NCBI GenBank assembly: GCA_964542455.1
Contig: CAZIUC010000005.1
Span: 62,001-126,000 of the forward strand
From: PFJX01 sp964542455
GTDB lineage: Bacteria > Pseudomonadota > Gammaproteobacteria > Burkholderiales > Thiobacillaceae
Direction: 5' to 3'
DNA length: 64,000 nucleotides
The translations under genes were made by a program, and so were the position numbers. Position 1 is the stretch's first letter; each line of letters starts with the position of its first letter. The notes under the pieces are model-generated. The model saw nothing but the letters and a program-made list of their open reading frames with translations, did not search any database and was not told where the DNA came from. Below, piece after piece: positions 33,626-42,829 of this stretch.

Positions 33626-35614
33626 TTACAGAATGCCTTTGACGGTGGCGACCACGTTCTCGACGGTGAAACCGAACTCCTTGAACAACTGGGGAGCGGG
33701 GGCGGATTCGCCGAAACGATCGAGGCCGACCACGGCGCCGCGCAGGCCGACGTACTTCCACCAGCCGTCGGTAACGCCGGCTTCGATGGCGACCTTGTGC
33801 ACGGTGGGCAGCAGCACGCTGTCCTTGTAGGCCTTGTCCTGTTTGTCGAACACGTTGGTGGAGGGCATGGACACCACGCGGGCGGCAATGCCATCGGCCT
33901 TCAGGGCTTCCTGCGACTTCATCGCCAGTTCCACTTCGGAACCGGTGGCGATCAGCACCACCGCGGGCTTACCCTCGCAATCGGAGATCACATAGCCACC
34001 CTTGCGGATGTCGGCGATCTGGGCGTCGCTGCGCTTGACGAAGGGCAGGTTCTGACGCGACAGGATGTGGCAGCTCGGGCCGTCCGTCTTCTCGACGCTG
34101 GCCGCCCAGGCGACCAGGGTCTCGGTGGTGTCGCAGGGACGCCAGACGGTCATGTTGGGGATCATGCGCAGGGTGGCGGTCTGCTCGACCGGCTGGTGGG
34201 TGGGGCCGTCTTCGCCGAGGCCGATGGAGTCGTGGGTGAAGACGTAAACCACGCGCTGCTTCATCAGGGCGGACATGCGCAGGGCGTTACGGGCGTATTC
34301 CGAGAACATCAGGAAAGTGCCGCCGAACGGGAACAGGCCGCCGTGCAGCGCCATGCCGTTCATGATGTGGCTCATGCCGAACTCGCGCACCCCGTAGGAG
34401 ATGTAGTTGCCGCCCGGGTTGCGGTGCAGGGGGTGGCAGCCCGGCCAGTTGGTCAGGTTGGAGCCGGTCAGGTCGGCGGAACCGCCGACACGCTCGGGCA
34501 GGGTGGAAACCAGGCGCTCGATGGCCAGCTGGCTGGCCTTGCGGGTGGCGACGGTCTCGGCCTTTTCCAGGGTGGTCGCCAGAGCGGCCTGGACGCGACC
34601 GGCCCAGTCGGCGGGCAGTTCGCCATTCACGCGACGGGTGAATTCGGCGGCCAGTTCGGGGAACTGGGTCGCGTACTCGGCGAACTTGTTGTTCCACAGC
34701 TTTTCCAGGCCCTCGCCCTTGGTCTTGGCGTCCCAGCCGTCGTAGACGTCCTGGGGAATGACGAAGGGCTCGTGGTTCCAGCCGATGTGCTTGCGGGTGG
34801 CTTCGATCTCGGCGTTGCCCAGGGCGGCGCCGTGCACGTCGTGAGTGCCTTCCTTGTTGGGGGAACCCTTGCCGATGATGGTCTTGCAGCAGATCAGGGT
34901 GGGCTTGTCGCTGGACTGCTTGGCTTTCTGCACGGCGGCCTCGATGGCAACCGCGTCGTGGCCGTTGACGCCGGCAATCACATTCCAGCCATAGGCTTCG
35001 AAACGCTTCGGGGTGTCGTCGGTGAACCAGCCGTCGGTGTGGCCGTCGATGGAGATGCCGTTGTCGTCCCAGAAGGCGATCAGCTTGTTGAGCTTCCAGG
35101 TGCCGGCCAGGGCGCAGGCTTCGTGCGAGATGCCTTCCATCATGCAGCCGTCGCCCATGAACACGTAGGTGTGATGGTTGACGATGTCGAGGCCCGGCTT
35201 GTTGAACTCGTGCGCCAGCAGTTTTTCGGCCAGCGCCATGCCGACCGCGTTGGTGATGCCCTGGCCGAGGGGGCCGGTGGTGGTCTCGACGCCGGGGGTG
35301 TAACCCAGTTCCGGGTGGCCCGGGGTCTTGGAATGCAGTTGGCGGAACTGCTTGAGGTCGTCGATGCTGAGGTCGTAGCCGGTCAGGTGCAGCAGCGCGT
35401 AGATCAGCATGGAGCCGTGGCCATTGGACAGCACAAAGCGGTCGCGGTCGGCCCACTTGGGGTTGGTCGGGTTGTGGCGCATGTGGTGGTTCCACACCAC
35501 TTCCGAGATTTCCGCCATGCCCATGGGGGCGCCGGGGTGGCCGGAATTGGCTTTCTGCACAGCATCCATCGCCAGGGCGCGGATGGCGTTCGCGAGGTCG
35601 TTACGTGTTGCCAT
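33626..35614 (-). CDS. tkt: Transketolase
   Basis: 662 residues. Thiamine diphosphate-dependent transfer of two-carbon units in the pentose-phosphate and Calvin cycles. The TPP motif begins at FMGDGCMMEGISHEA and continues to DDNGISIDGH; the catalytic glutamate and pyrimidine domain are in FSEYARNALRMSALM; THDSIGLGEDGPTHQP is present. GAGGAATCAAAGAC precedes the ATG. It is first gene of the tkt-gap-pgk-pyk-fba cluster. Confidence 0.98.
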   Translation of the reverse strand: MATRNDLANAIRALAMDAVQKANSGHPGAPMGMAEISEVVWNHHMRHNPTNPKWADRDRFVLSNGHGSMLIYALLHLTGYDLSIDDLKQFRQLHSKTPGHPELGYTPGVETTTGPLGQGITNAVGMALAEKLLAHEFNKPGLDIVNHHTYVFMGDGCMMEGISHEACALAGTWKLNKLIAFWDDNGISIDGHTDGWFTDDTPKRFEAYGWNVIAGVNGHDAVAIEAAVQKAKQSSDKPTLICCKTIIGKGSPNKEGTHDVHGAALGNAEIEATRKHIGWNHEPFVIPQDVYDGWDAKTKGEGLEKLWNNKFAEYATQFPELAAEFTRRVNGELPADWAGRVQAALATTLEKAETVATRKASQLAIERLVSTLPERVGGSADLTGSNLTNWPGCHPLHRNPGGNYISYGVREFGMSHIMNGMALHGGLFPFGGTFLMFSEYARNALRMSALMKQRVVYVFTHDSIGLGEDGPTHQPVEQTATLRMIPNMTVWRPCDTTETLVAWAASVEKTDGPSCHILSRQNLPFVKRSDAQIADIRKGGYVISDCEGKPAVVLIATGSEVELAMKSQEALKADGIAARVVSMPSTNVFDKQDKAYKDSVLLPTVHKVAIEAGVTDGWWKYVGLRGAVVGLDRFGESAPAPQLFKEFGFTVENVVATVKGIL

Positions 35615-35673
35615 GTCTTTGATTCCTCAAGAAAAAAACCGGTATCAACACCCAGTCCGGGCGGAAAGCTTCA

Positions 35674-35703
35674 ATTATGATCAAGCCCCTTATGCCAGAG
35701 CAA
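35674..35703 (-). promoter_or_regulatory. Candidate promoter of the tkt cluster
   Basis: On the minus strand TTGCTC (35703-35698) and CATAAT (35679-35674) are separated by 18 bp, about 60 bp before the tkt start. No clear CbbR site was recognised. Confidence 0.4.
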
Positions 35704-35955
35704 GCCCCATAAGCGTTTGAAATATCTACTCGGAGCTATATAACCGGCCTTGCGGCCTTGCTTGCTGCGGGGTGATGGGGTTGGGCCAGGAAAAATTAAA
35801 ATGTTTTTATATGCTGTTGTTACTCGCTTATGGAACCGGCCAGGAAGCCGCTTCTGATGTGGCGCACAAAACTATTATTGGGGGTTTTTGAAAGGATCAT
35901 TAATAACTCTTGATTGCTCGGTAGAGGGGAAAAAAGCGTTGGCGCCCGTAATGCG
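35704..35955. other. AT-rich intergenic region upstream of tkt
   Basis: No gene. The stretch around 35790-35830 (AAAATTAAAATGTTTTTATATG) is the most AT-rich part of the neighbourhood and may hold regulatory sites for tkt or terminate the phosphatase gene converging from the right; nothing specific was recognised. Confidence 0.35.
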
Positions 35956-36762
35956 TCAGTTCTCCGCCATTACCCGTTTGCGGGCCACCCAGTCCCGCCA
36001 CTGGGTCAGCAATTCCGGGGTCTGCGCCGCCAGCACCGAGCGACACCAGGGGTCGGCCGCCAGGAACTCGTCGCCATTGAGGCCGCAAACGGCTGCGCCG
36101 GCTTCTTTCAGGATCAGCCAGCCGGCCGCGTAGTCCCACATTTTCTGGCCGCCGTGCAGGTAGATGTGCAGACGGCCGGCCGCCACATAGCACCAGTCGA
36201 GCGTGCTGGCGCCGAGATTGCGTTGCGAGGCGTAGGGATGTTCCCGCGCCAGATCGCCGGCCAAAGCGCGGTCGATGCGCTTCAGATCGATCCCTGCCAT
36301 GCAGCGATTCAAATTGTCGGGAGGCAGTTTCAATGGCAACGGGTCGCCATTCATGTAAGCGCCGCCACCTTTGAACGCATAGAAGGCTTCATCGGCCTGC
36401 GGGTCATAGACCACACCCAGAACCGTGCGGCCGTGTTGGACCAGCGCGACGGAAATGGCGAAGAAGGGCAGGCCGTTGACGAAGTTGCTGGTGCCGTCGA
36501 TGGGGTCCACGCACCAGAATCCGGCATCACCCTGGCTCCAGACCGCTTTCTGCTCGGCTTCGCTCATTTCCTCGCCGAGCATGGGGTAGGGGGCGATGGC
36601 GTGGAGTCGCGCGAACAGGGCGCTCTGCGCGGCGAGGTCGGCCTCGGTGAGCAGGCTGCCGTCCACCTTGCGCTGGTGCGCGACCTTGAGATAGCGCGGC
36701 ATCACCTCCTCGCGCCCGACCGCGCGGGTGGCGGCGATGACCTGGTCGAGAAGTTCTTTCAT
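35956..36762 (-). CDS. Inositol monophosphatase-family phosphatase
   Basis: 268 residues from ATG 36762. Metal-binding motifs of the family are GEEMSE near 63, CVDPIDGTSNFVNGLPFF near 84 and the C-terminal WDYAAGWLILKEAGA. Mg-dependent hydrolysis of a phosphate monoester; the substrate could be inositol phosphate, PAP or a sugar phosphate. It overlaps the redoxin gene upstream by four bases (ATGA). An ATG nine bases earlier (36771) is also possible. Confidence 0.9.
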   Translation of the reverse strand: MKELLDQVIAATRAVGREEVMPRYLKVAHQRKVDGSLLTEADLAAQSALFARLHAIAPYPMLGEEMSEAEQKAVWSQGDAGFWCVDPIDGTSNFVNGLPFFAISVALVQHGRTVLGVVYDPQADEAFYAFKGGGAYMNGDPLPLKLPPDNLNRCMAGIDLKRIDRALAGDLAREHPYASQRNLGASTLDWCYVAAGRLHIYLHGGQKMWDYAAGWLILKEAGAAVCGLNGDEFLAADPWCRSVLAAQTPELLTQWRDWVARKRVMAEN

Positions 36763-37310
36763 TCCCGCCATTTGATCGAGCAGCCCATGCTGGGAATCTG
36801 TTCGGTCGGGCCGCGTTGGGTCTCGGCCACCTGTTTCATGGCCTCGAACAGGTCACGGCGGGCGTCGGCGGCGGCTTCCTTGCGTGATGCATCGAGGCGG
36901 CCGCGATATTGCAGTTCCAAATTGCGGTTGAAGCCGAAGAAGTCCGGCGTGCAGACGGCGTCGTAACGACGCGCGACGTCCTGGCTTTCATCCAGGACAT
37001 AGGGCATGGGAAAGCCAAGTTCGTCGGCGATGCGCCGCATGTTGTCGAAGCTGTCCTCCGGATACTCGGCGGGGTCGTTGGACATGATGGCGATGGCATT
37101 GATGCCCAGCGTTTTCAGTTCCGCCACGTCACGCACGATACGGTCGATCACCGCTTTCACATAAGGGCAGTGATTGCAGATGAACATGACCAACAGCCCG
37201 TTCGGGCCGGCCGCCTGTTGCAACGTCCAGGTCTTGCCATCGACACCGGGCAGACTGAAATCCGGGGCTTTCCAGCCAAAATCACATACCGGGGTTTCCA
37301 TGCGCACCAT
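36759..37310 (-). CDS. AhpC/TSA-family thioredoxin-like protein
   Basis: 183 residues with a peroxiredoxin-like fold (CDFGWKAPDFSLPGVDGKTW; MFICNHCPYVKAV). The CxxC-like CNHC with a following Pro is where the redox centre sits in this family. Members are mostly uncharacterised redoxins. GGAG seven bases before ATG 37310 decides this start over the ATG at 37301. Coupled to the downstream phosphatase. Confidence 0.87.
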   Translation of the reverse strand: MVRMETPVCDFGWKAPDFSLPGVDGKTWTLQQAAGPNGLLVMFICNHCPYVKAVIDRIVRDVAELKTLGINAIAIMSNDPAEYPEDSFDNMRRIADELGFPMPYVLDESQDVARRYDAVCTPDFFGFNRNLELQYRGRLDASRKEAAADARRDLFEAMKQVAETQRGPTEQIPSMGCSIKWRE

Positions 37311-37377
37311 CTTGAGACTCCGCCAGAGTTGAGTGCGGCCGATAATAGCACCCGTCAAAACCCAGCCTTTGCCGAGC

Positions 37378-38112
37378 ATGCCGCGTTTCTATTGTGATCT
37401 CCCCCTCGCGATCGGCCACCTCGTCGCGCTGCCCGACTCGGTGGCGCGCCATGCCGTCGGCGTTTTGCGCCTGCGTGCCGGCGAAGCCGTGGTGCTGTTC
37501 AACGGCGACGGCGCCGAATACCACGGCATGCTGGAGAACGTGGGTGGCAAGGGCGCGTCAGTGCGTCTTGCCAGCCGCCAGGAACCGGAGCGGGAATCGC
37601 CGCTCCCGGTGCATCTGGCGCAAGGCATCTCCAGCGGCGAACGCATGGATTACACCTTGCAAAAAGCGGTGGAACTGGGGGTGTCCGCGATCCAGCCCCT
37701 GACCATGCGGCGCACGCTGGTGCGCCTTGCCGCAGACAAGGCGATCAAGCGGCGCGCGCACTGGCAAGGTGTGGTGAATTCCGCCTGCGAGCAGTGCGGG
37801 CGCAACGTATTGCCGCCGGTAGCCGAGATCCAGGAGTTCGTGGCCTGGCAGCGCGGCATTGCCAAGGAGGCTGAAACACTGAAACTGTTGCTCGACCCCG
37901 AAGGCGACCTCTGCCTGCGCGACCTGCCGCCGCCGACTTCGCCCATCCTTCTGCTCGCCGGCCCCGAGGGTGGGTTCGATCCGGCGGAGCGCAAGCTGGC
38001 GCGCGCCGCCGGTTTTCATGGCCTGCGTCTGGGGCCACGCGTGTTGCGCACTGAAACAGCGGCACTGGCGGCACTGGCCGCGATGCAAGCGATATGGGGG
38101 GATTTCAGGTAG
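37378..38112 (+). CDS. rsmE: 16S rRNA (uracil(1498)-N(3))-methyltransferase
   Basis: 244 residues. N-terminal PUA-like RNA-binding part (RFYCDLPLAIGHLVALPDS) and C-terminal knotted SPOUT domain: LLLAGPEGGFDPAERKLA and LGPRVLRTETAALAALAAMQ bind S-adenosylmethionine. Methylates U1498 in the small-subunit decoding region. It is divergent from the redoxin gene. The start at ATG 37378 matches the family N-terminus; the ribosome site is weak. Confidence 0.96.
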   Translation: MPRFYCDLPLAIGHLVALPDSVARHAVGVLRLRAGEAVVLFNGDGAEYHGMLENVGGKGASVRLASRQEPERESPLPVHLAQGISSGERMDYTLQKAVELGVSAIQPLTMRRTLVRLAADKAIKRRAHWQGVVNSACEQCGRNVLPPVAEIQEFVAWQRGIAKEAETLKLLLDPEGDLCLRDLPPPTSPILLLAGPEGGFDPAERKLARAAGFHGLRLGPRVLRTETAALAALAAMQAIWGDFR

Positions 38113-38192
38113 CCATCTGTCTACCCGCCTCAAGTTTTCCGGCGTTCCGCCGTAACATCGCAGGCATCTTGAGAAATTAGGGAAACGAAGTC

Positions 38193-39524
38193 ATGCCAAA
38201 ACCGGTTATGGCAAAGGAAGCGAGCGCCACCGCCTTTGTCGAGTGGTTCCGCGCGGCGGCGCCTTATATCCATGCTTTTCGCGACAAGACTTTCGTACTG
38301 GCATTCGGCGGCGAGGCGATGTTGCGCGAGGACTTCGTCGATCTGGTCTACGACATCAATCTGCTCAATGCGCTCGGGGTACGTCTGGTGCTGGTGCATG
38401 GCGTGCGGCCACAGGTGGAGGAGCGCTTGGCCGCCGAGGCACAGTACGTGCGTGGCCGCCGTGTGACCGATGCCGATGCCCTGGAGCACGTCAAGGATGC
38501 GGTCGGCTCGGTGCGGGTGGATATCGAGAGCATGCTCTCCGTCGGCCTGCCCAACACTCCGATGGCTGGCGCCGAGATACGCGTCGCTTCCGGCAATTAC
38601 GTCACAGCGCAGCCAGCCGGGGTGGTGGATGGTGTCGATCTGCTATTTACCGGCGAGGTGCGCAAGATCGCGGTCGCCCCCATTCGTGATCGACTCGACG
38701 CCGGCGAGATCGTCCTGCTCTCACCGATCGGCTATTCCCCCACCGGGGAAGTGTTCAACCTGACCCTGGAGGAAGTGGCCACCCAGGCCGCCATCTCGCT
38801 GGCGGCGGACAAACTGGTGTTCATCCTCGACCATGGCGACACCGTCGATGGCAAAGGGCGCCGCATCAACCGGGTGACCGCCGCGCAGGTATCCAGATTG
38901 CTGCGTGACCTGCCGGAAGGCGACATGGCGCTGTATCTGCCGCACGCCGCGCATGCCTGCAAGAAAGGCGTGGCCAAGGTGCATCTGGTCAGCGCGGATG
39001 TCGATGGTGCTCTGCTGATGGAACTGTTCACCCATGCCGGCGTCGGCACCATGGTTACGCGCCAGTCGGTTGAAAGCCTGCGTCCGGCGAGTATCGATGA
39101 CGTCGGCGGCATCCTCTCGGTGATCGAACCGCTGGAGGCTGACGGCATCCTGGTGCGGCGTTCACGCGAGTTGCTGGAACAGGAGGTGGAACAGTTTTTC
39201 GTTGATGAACTGGACGGTCGCGTCGTCGGTTGCGTGGCGCTCTACCCGTTCCCCGAAGTACAGGCGGCCGAGATGGCCTGTCTGGCGGTGGCGCCGGGAT
39301 TCCAGCGCGGCGGGCGCGGTGACGCGCTGCTCGCCATGGTCGAGGACGCCGCGCGGGAGCTCGGCCTGACCCAGTTGTTCGTGCTCACCACGCGCACCGC
39401 GCACTGGTTCATCGAACGCGGCTTCGCGCTGGGTAGCCTGGAAGATCTGCCGGCGCCGCGCCAGGCCATGTACAACTGGCAACGGCGCTCCAAGGTGTTG
39501 GTGAAAAAGCTGGAAGTAGCATGA
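38193..39524 (+). CDS. argA: N-acetylglutamate synthase
   Basis: 443 residues: an amino-acid-kinase-like regulatory domain (about 20-290; VLAFGGEAMLRED, LVLVHGVRPQVEE) fused to a GNAT domain (about 300-430; MACLAVAPGFQRGGRGDALL). First step of arginine synthesis, glutamate plus acetyl-CoA, feedback-inhibited by arginine through the kinase-like domain in the family. Its end overlaps the next gene by four bases (ATGA at 39521-39524), linking it to an unexpected binding protein and c-di-GMP gene. Confidence 0.96.
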   Translation: MPKPVMAKEASATAFVEWFRAAAPYIHAFRDKTFVLAFGGEAMLREDFVDLVYDINLLNALGVRLVLVHGVRPQVEERLAAEAQYVRGRRVTDADALEHVKDAVGSVRVDIESMLSVGLPNTPMAGAEIRVASGNYVTAQPAGVVDGVDLLFTGEVRKIAVAPIRDRLDAGEIVLLSPIGYSPTGEVFNLTLEEVATQAAISLAADKLVFILDHGDTVDGKGRRINRVTAAQVSRLLRDLPEGDMALYLPHAAHACKKGVAKVHLVSADVDGALLMELFTHAGVGTMVTRQSVESLRPASIDDVGGILSVIEPLEADGILVRRSRELLEQEVEQFFVDELDGRVVGCVALYPFPEVQAAEMACLAVAPGFQRGGRGDALLAMVEDAARELGLTQLFVLTTRTAHWFIERGFALGSLEDLPAPRQAMYNWQRRSKVLVKKLEVA

Positions 39525-40342
39525 AGCGAGCTATCGGCCTGCTGGTTGGCCTCCTGCTGGCGGTTACTGCGCAGGCCGCTCATGCCTTCACGCTAGGCGT
39601 CCTGCCCGTCCACAGCGCGTGGGTGCTGGCGGAGCGATATGAACCGCTGCGCGCGTACCTGGAAAGTCATCTGAGGCAACCGGTGCGAATCGAAAGCGCG
39701 GCGGATTTCGCGCGCTTCCAGGCGCGTACCCTGAATGGTGACTTCGACCTCACCCTCACTCCTTCGCATTTCGCGCGCCTGGCGCAGAAAGGCGCGGGGT
39801 TCCAGCCGCTCGCGCAATTCACTCCGGATCATGATGCGCTGCTGGTTTATTCGGCCGATCGCCCACTGACCGGAATCGGCGACCTGCGCGGCAAGCAATT
39901 GGCGGTGATCGACCGCCTCGCCGTCACCGTCATGGCCACCCTGAGCTATCTGGAAGAACAGGGTCTGGAAGCCGAACGCGACTATCGTGTCGCGGAGCAT
40001 CGCACCCACGCCAGCGTCGCCTATTCGCTGGTAACCGGCCTCTCCGCGGCCGCCGTCACCACCAGCCAGGGCATGTTGCAGATCCCCGAGTATCTGCGCC
40101 ACAAACTGGTGGTGCAGAAACACATCGCCGACATTCCCGCTTTCGTTTTCCTGGCCAAGCCCGATACGCCACGCATCCAGGTCGAGCACCTGAAAAAACT
40201 ATTGCTGGATTTTCCGACCAAGGCTGAAGGTATCGATTTCCTGCGCGGCATTGGCTACACCAGCGTGGTCGAAGCCAACGAAACACGTTTGAAGCGGGCG
40301 GATGCCTATCTCAAGGCCACTCGCAAAGCCCTGTCACCCTGA
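39521..40342 (+). CDS. PhnD-like periplasmic substrate-binding protein
   Basis: 273 residues. A signal peptide (about 1-22, ending AHA) is followed by a phosphonate/phosphate-binding-like domain (TLGVLPVHSAWVLAERYEPL; DFDLTLTPSHFARLAQKG; GKQLAVIDRLA). No ABC transporter genes are nearby. Instead its stop overlaps the start of a membrane GGDEF/EAL protein (TGATG at 40340-40344), so it is likely the ligand-sensing partner of that protein's periplasmic domain. The ligand is unknown. Confidence 0.85.
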   Translation: MKRAIGLLVGLLLAVTAQAAHAFTLGVLPVHSAWVLAERYEPLRAYLESHLRQPVRIESAADFARFQARTLNGDFDLTLTPSHFARLAQKGAGFQPLAQFTPDHDALLVYSADRPLTGIGDLRGKQLAVIDRLAVTVMATLSYLEEQGLEAERDYRVAEHRTHASVAYSLVTGLSAAAVTTSQGMLQIPEYLRHKLVVQKHIADIPAFVFLAKPDTPRIQVEHLKKLLLDFPTKAEGIDFLRGIGYTSVVEANETRLKRADAYLKATRKALSP

Positions 40343-42753
40343 TGCACAGCTATCTGCACCCACCTCTCTGGCTCAAGCTCACTCTGGCCGGTCTGCTGGT
40401 TGAAGCGTTGATCCTGGGCCTTCTGGTGCTCAGCAATGTGCGCCTGACCGAGGATGAACTCATAGGCAAAACCCGGCTCCGGGTGGACAGCGCGATTCCC
40501 CTGCTCAACGCCGCTCTGGCGCCGCGCCTGATGCAGCGCGACTATGCCGCGCTGCAAGACGTTCTCAGCGAAGCGCGCGGCAACAATGCTTATCGCTACC
40601 TGGTTTTGCTGGGGCCGGATGGACACCGCCTGGCCGCATCCGGACTGGGCGCCGATGAAGCGCTGCCGGCGGCGGATGAGCGACTGAGCGCCGATGACCC
40701 CGTGTACGACACGGCGATACCCATTCGCCTCGCCGGAACTGAGTACGGGCGCTTGTATTTCGGTATCGCCACCGGCTTTCTCGTCGAGGCGCGCGCGCGC
40801 GTCCTGCGCCAGGGCGTCTATGCCGGCCTGGCGGCGGTGCTGTCGACGTTTTTCACCCTTGCACTGATCGGCTACCTGTTGACCCGCAGGCTGGCATTGC
40901 TCACCTCGGCCAGCCGGGCACTGGCCGCGGGCGATTTCACCGCCCGCCTGCCCGCTCCCGCGCTCGACGAAGTGGGCCGTCTAGCCACCGCTTTCCAGGA
41001 AATGGCGCGGCAATTGCATAGCCGCATTACCGCGCTTCACGAATCGGAAGAACGCACGAAAACCTACCTGGCCGAGTCGGACGCCGAGCATGCGCGTTTG
41101 CAAGCCCTGCTTTCCGCGATGAATCTGGGCATCCTGTTTGTCGGCGCGGATGGTCGTGTGGTCTATCACAACCCCGCGTTCAACCGCCTCTGGCTGATCC
41201 CTGAAACGGAGGATCTGGTGGGCTGGCCACCGCGCGAGGTATTCGCCCGCGGCGACTGCCAACTGCAGCAGCCCGGTTCGTTCGCCGAACACATCGAGAC
41301 CATCCTGGCTGGGCGCGAACAGGGTGAGATACTGGATCTCGCGGTGAAAGACGGCCGCATCGCCACCCAGTTGAGTTACCCGGTATTCGAGCGCGATGGT
41401 CATTTCATCGGCCACCTCTGGATCTACGAGGACGTGACGCGCGAACGCCAGACCGCCGAACAACTGCTCTACCTGGCTGAACGCGACTCGCTCACCGGCC
41501 TGTTCAACCGGCACCGTTTCCAGATCGAGCTGGAGCGCACGCTGGCCGAAACCGTGCGCCAGGACAGTCCCACTTCGCTGCTTTATTTCGATCTCGACGA
41601 ATTCAAGGCGATCAACGACCACTTCGGCCATACCGTCGGGGACGCGCTGCTGATCCGTGTGGCCGGCGAGGTTTCCGGTCTCATCCGCAAGAACGAGATG
41701 TTGTTTCGTCTCGGCGGCGACGAATTCGCCGTGCTCCTGCCCTACGCGGAAGAAGCTCAGGCGCAAGCCCTGGCCGAGCGTATCGTGCGCGCCATCGCCG
41801 CGATCCCCTTCCGCTTCGATGGACGCACCCTGCATATTTCATCCAGTCTCGGCATCGCGCTCTTCCCGTTCCATGCCTCCGACCAGGATCAACTGGTTGC
41901 ATGCGCCGACGCCGCCATGTACCAGGCCAAACAGGCTGGCAAAAACGCCTGGCGCCTGTATCGCGCCGATCTCGACACCGCCCCGGAAATGGTCAATCGT
42001 CTGTCCTGGAACGAGCGTCTGGCACGGGCACTCGCCAACAACTTGTTCGAGTTGCATTTTCAGGGCGTCTACCAGGTGCACAACCGCCAGCTTTCCCACC
42101 TGGAAGCTCTGATTCGTTTGCGCGACGAAACCACGGGCGAACTGGTCTCTCCCGGCCAGTTCATCCCGGTGGCGGAAAAGAGCAACAAGATTCTGGAAAT
42201 CGACCGCTGGGTGCTCGCCCAGGTGGTGCTCCTGCTCGCCACCCATCCGGCCGGCCCGGCCATCGCCGTCAACATCTCCGGCCGTTCCTTCGACGATCCC
42301 GGACTGCCCGGCTATATCGCCGATCTGCTGCACAGCCGGAACATCAACCCGGCGCGCTTGCTGATCGAAGTCACGGAAACCGCCGCCGTGTCCGATCTCA
42401 CCGACGCCCAGCGCTTCATCGGCGCGCTCCGGGCGACCGGTTGCGGGGTCTGCCTGGACGACTTCGGCGCCGGCTTCGCGTCCTTTGCCTACCTCAAGCA
42501 CATCCTTGTCGACACCATCAAACTCGACGGCATGTTCATTCGCGACCTGCCGCATGACCATGAAAACCAGGTGTTCGTGCGCGGCATGGTGGAAGTCGCG
42601 CGCGGCCTCGGCAAACGCACGGTGGCGGAATTCGTGGAAGACGCGGCCACCCTGAATTTGCTCACCGAATTGGGTGTCGATATGGCCCAGGGCTACCATC
42701 TCGACCGCCCGCAAGCCGATCATCCCGCGCTACGGCGGGAAGTCGGGGTGTGA
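40342..42753 (+). CDS. Membrane-bound PAS-GGDEF-EAL c-di-GMP signalling protein
   Basis: 803 residues. Membrane helix about 12-31, periplasmic sensor about 32-160, second helix about 165-185, HAMP about 186-238, coiled coil, PAS about 264-375. The GGDEF domain has an intact RLGGDEF near 456. The EAL domain has EALIR near 586, VNISGRS, EVTETA, DDFGAGFAS near 707, DTIKLDG and VAEFVED. Both active sites look complete, so it could make and break c-di-GMP. Translational coupling to the PhnD-like protein upstream suggests that protein relays a periplasmic signal. Possible targets include MshE at 58908-60608. Confidence 0.93.
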   Translation: MHSYLHPPLWLKLTLAGLLVEALILGLLVLSNVRLTEDELIGKTRLRVDSAIPLLNAALAPRLMQRDYAALQDVLSEARGNNAYRYLVLLGPDGHRLAASGLGADEALPAADERLSADDPVYDTAIPIRLAGTEYGRLYFGIATGFLVEARARVLRQGVYAGLAAVLSTFFTLALIGYLLTRRLALLTSASRALAAGDFTARLPAPALDEVGRLATAFQEMARQLHSRITALHESEERTKTYLAESDAEHARLQALLSAMNLGILFVGADGRVVYHNPAFNRLWLIPETEDLVGWPPREVFARGDCQLQQPGSFAEHIETILAGREQGEILDLAVKDGRIATQLSYPVFERDGHFIGHLWIYEDVTRERQTAEQLLYLAERDSLTGLFNRHRFQIELERTLAETVRQDSPTSLLYFDLDEFKAINDHFGHTVGDALLIRVAGEVSGLIRKNEMLFRLGGDEFAVLLPYAEEAQAQALAERIVRAIAAIPFRFDGRTLHISSSLGIALFPFHASDQDQLVACADAAMYQAKQAGKNAWRLYRADLDTAPEMVNRLSWNERLARALANNLFELHFQGVYQVHNRQLSHLEALIRLRDETTGELVSPGQFIPVAEKSNKILEIDRWVLAQVVLLLATHPAGPAIAVNISGRSFDDPGLPGYIADLLHSRNINPARLLIEVTETAAVSDLTDAQRFIGALRATGCGVCLDDFGAGFASFAYLKHILVDTIKLDGMFIRDLPHDHENQVFVRGMVEVARGLGKRTVAEFVEDAATLNLLTELGVDMAQGYHLDRPQADHPALRREVGV

Positions 42754-42829
42754 ACAACCCGTTACGATCAAGCAAGAGTAGCCAGAGGCAACCCTCCCGA
42801 CACCCAGGCGCCCAAAGGACCAGACCCTT

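Noticed and set aside
33797..35680. 627-codon open frame on the plus strand opposite tkt
   Set aside because: The minus strand encodes a full transketolase with all motifs. The antisense frame is open only because of GC-rich codon bias and has a low-complexity Gly/Val/His composition.
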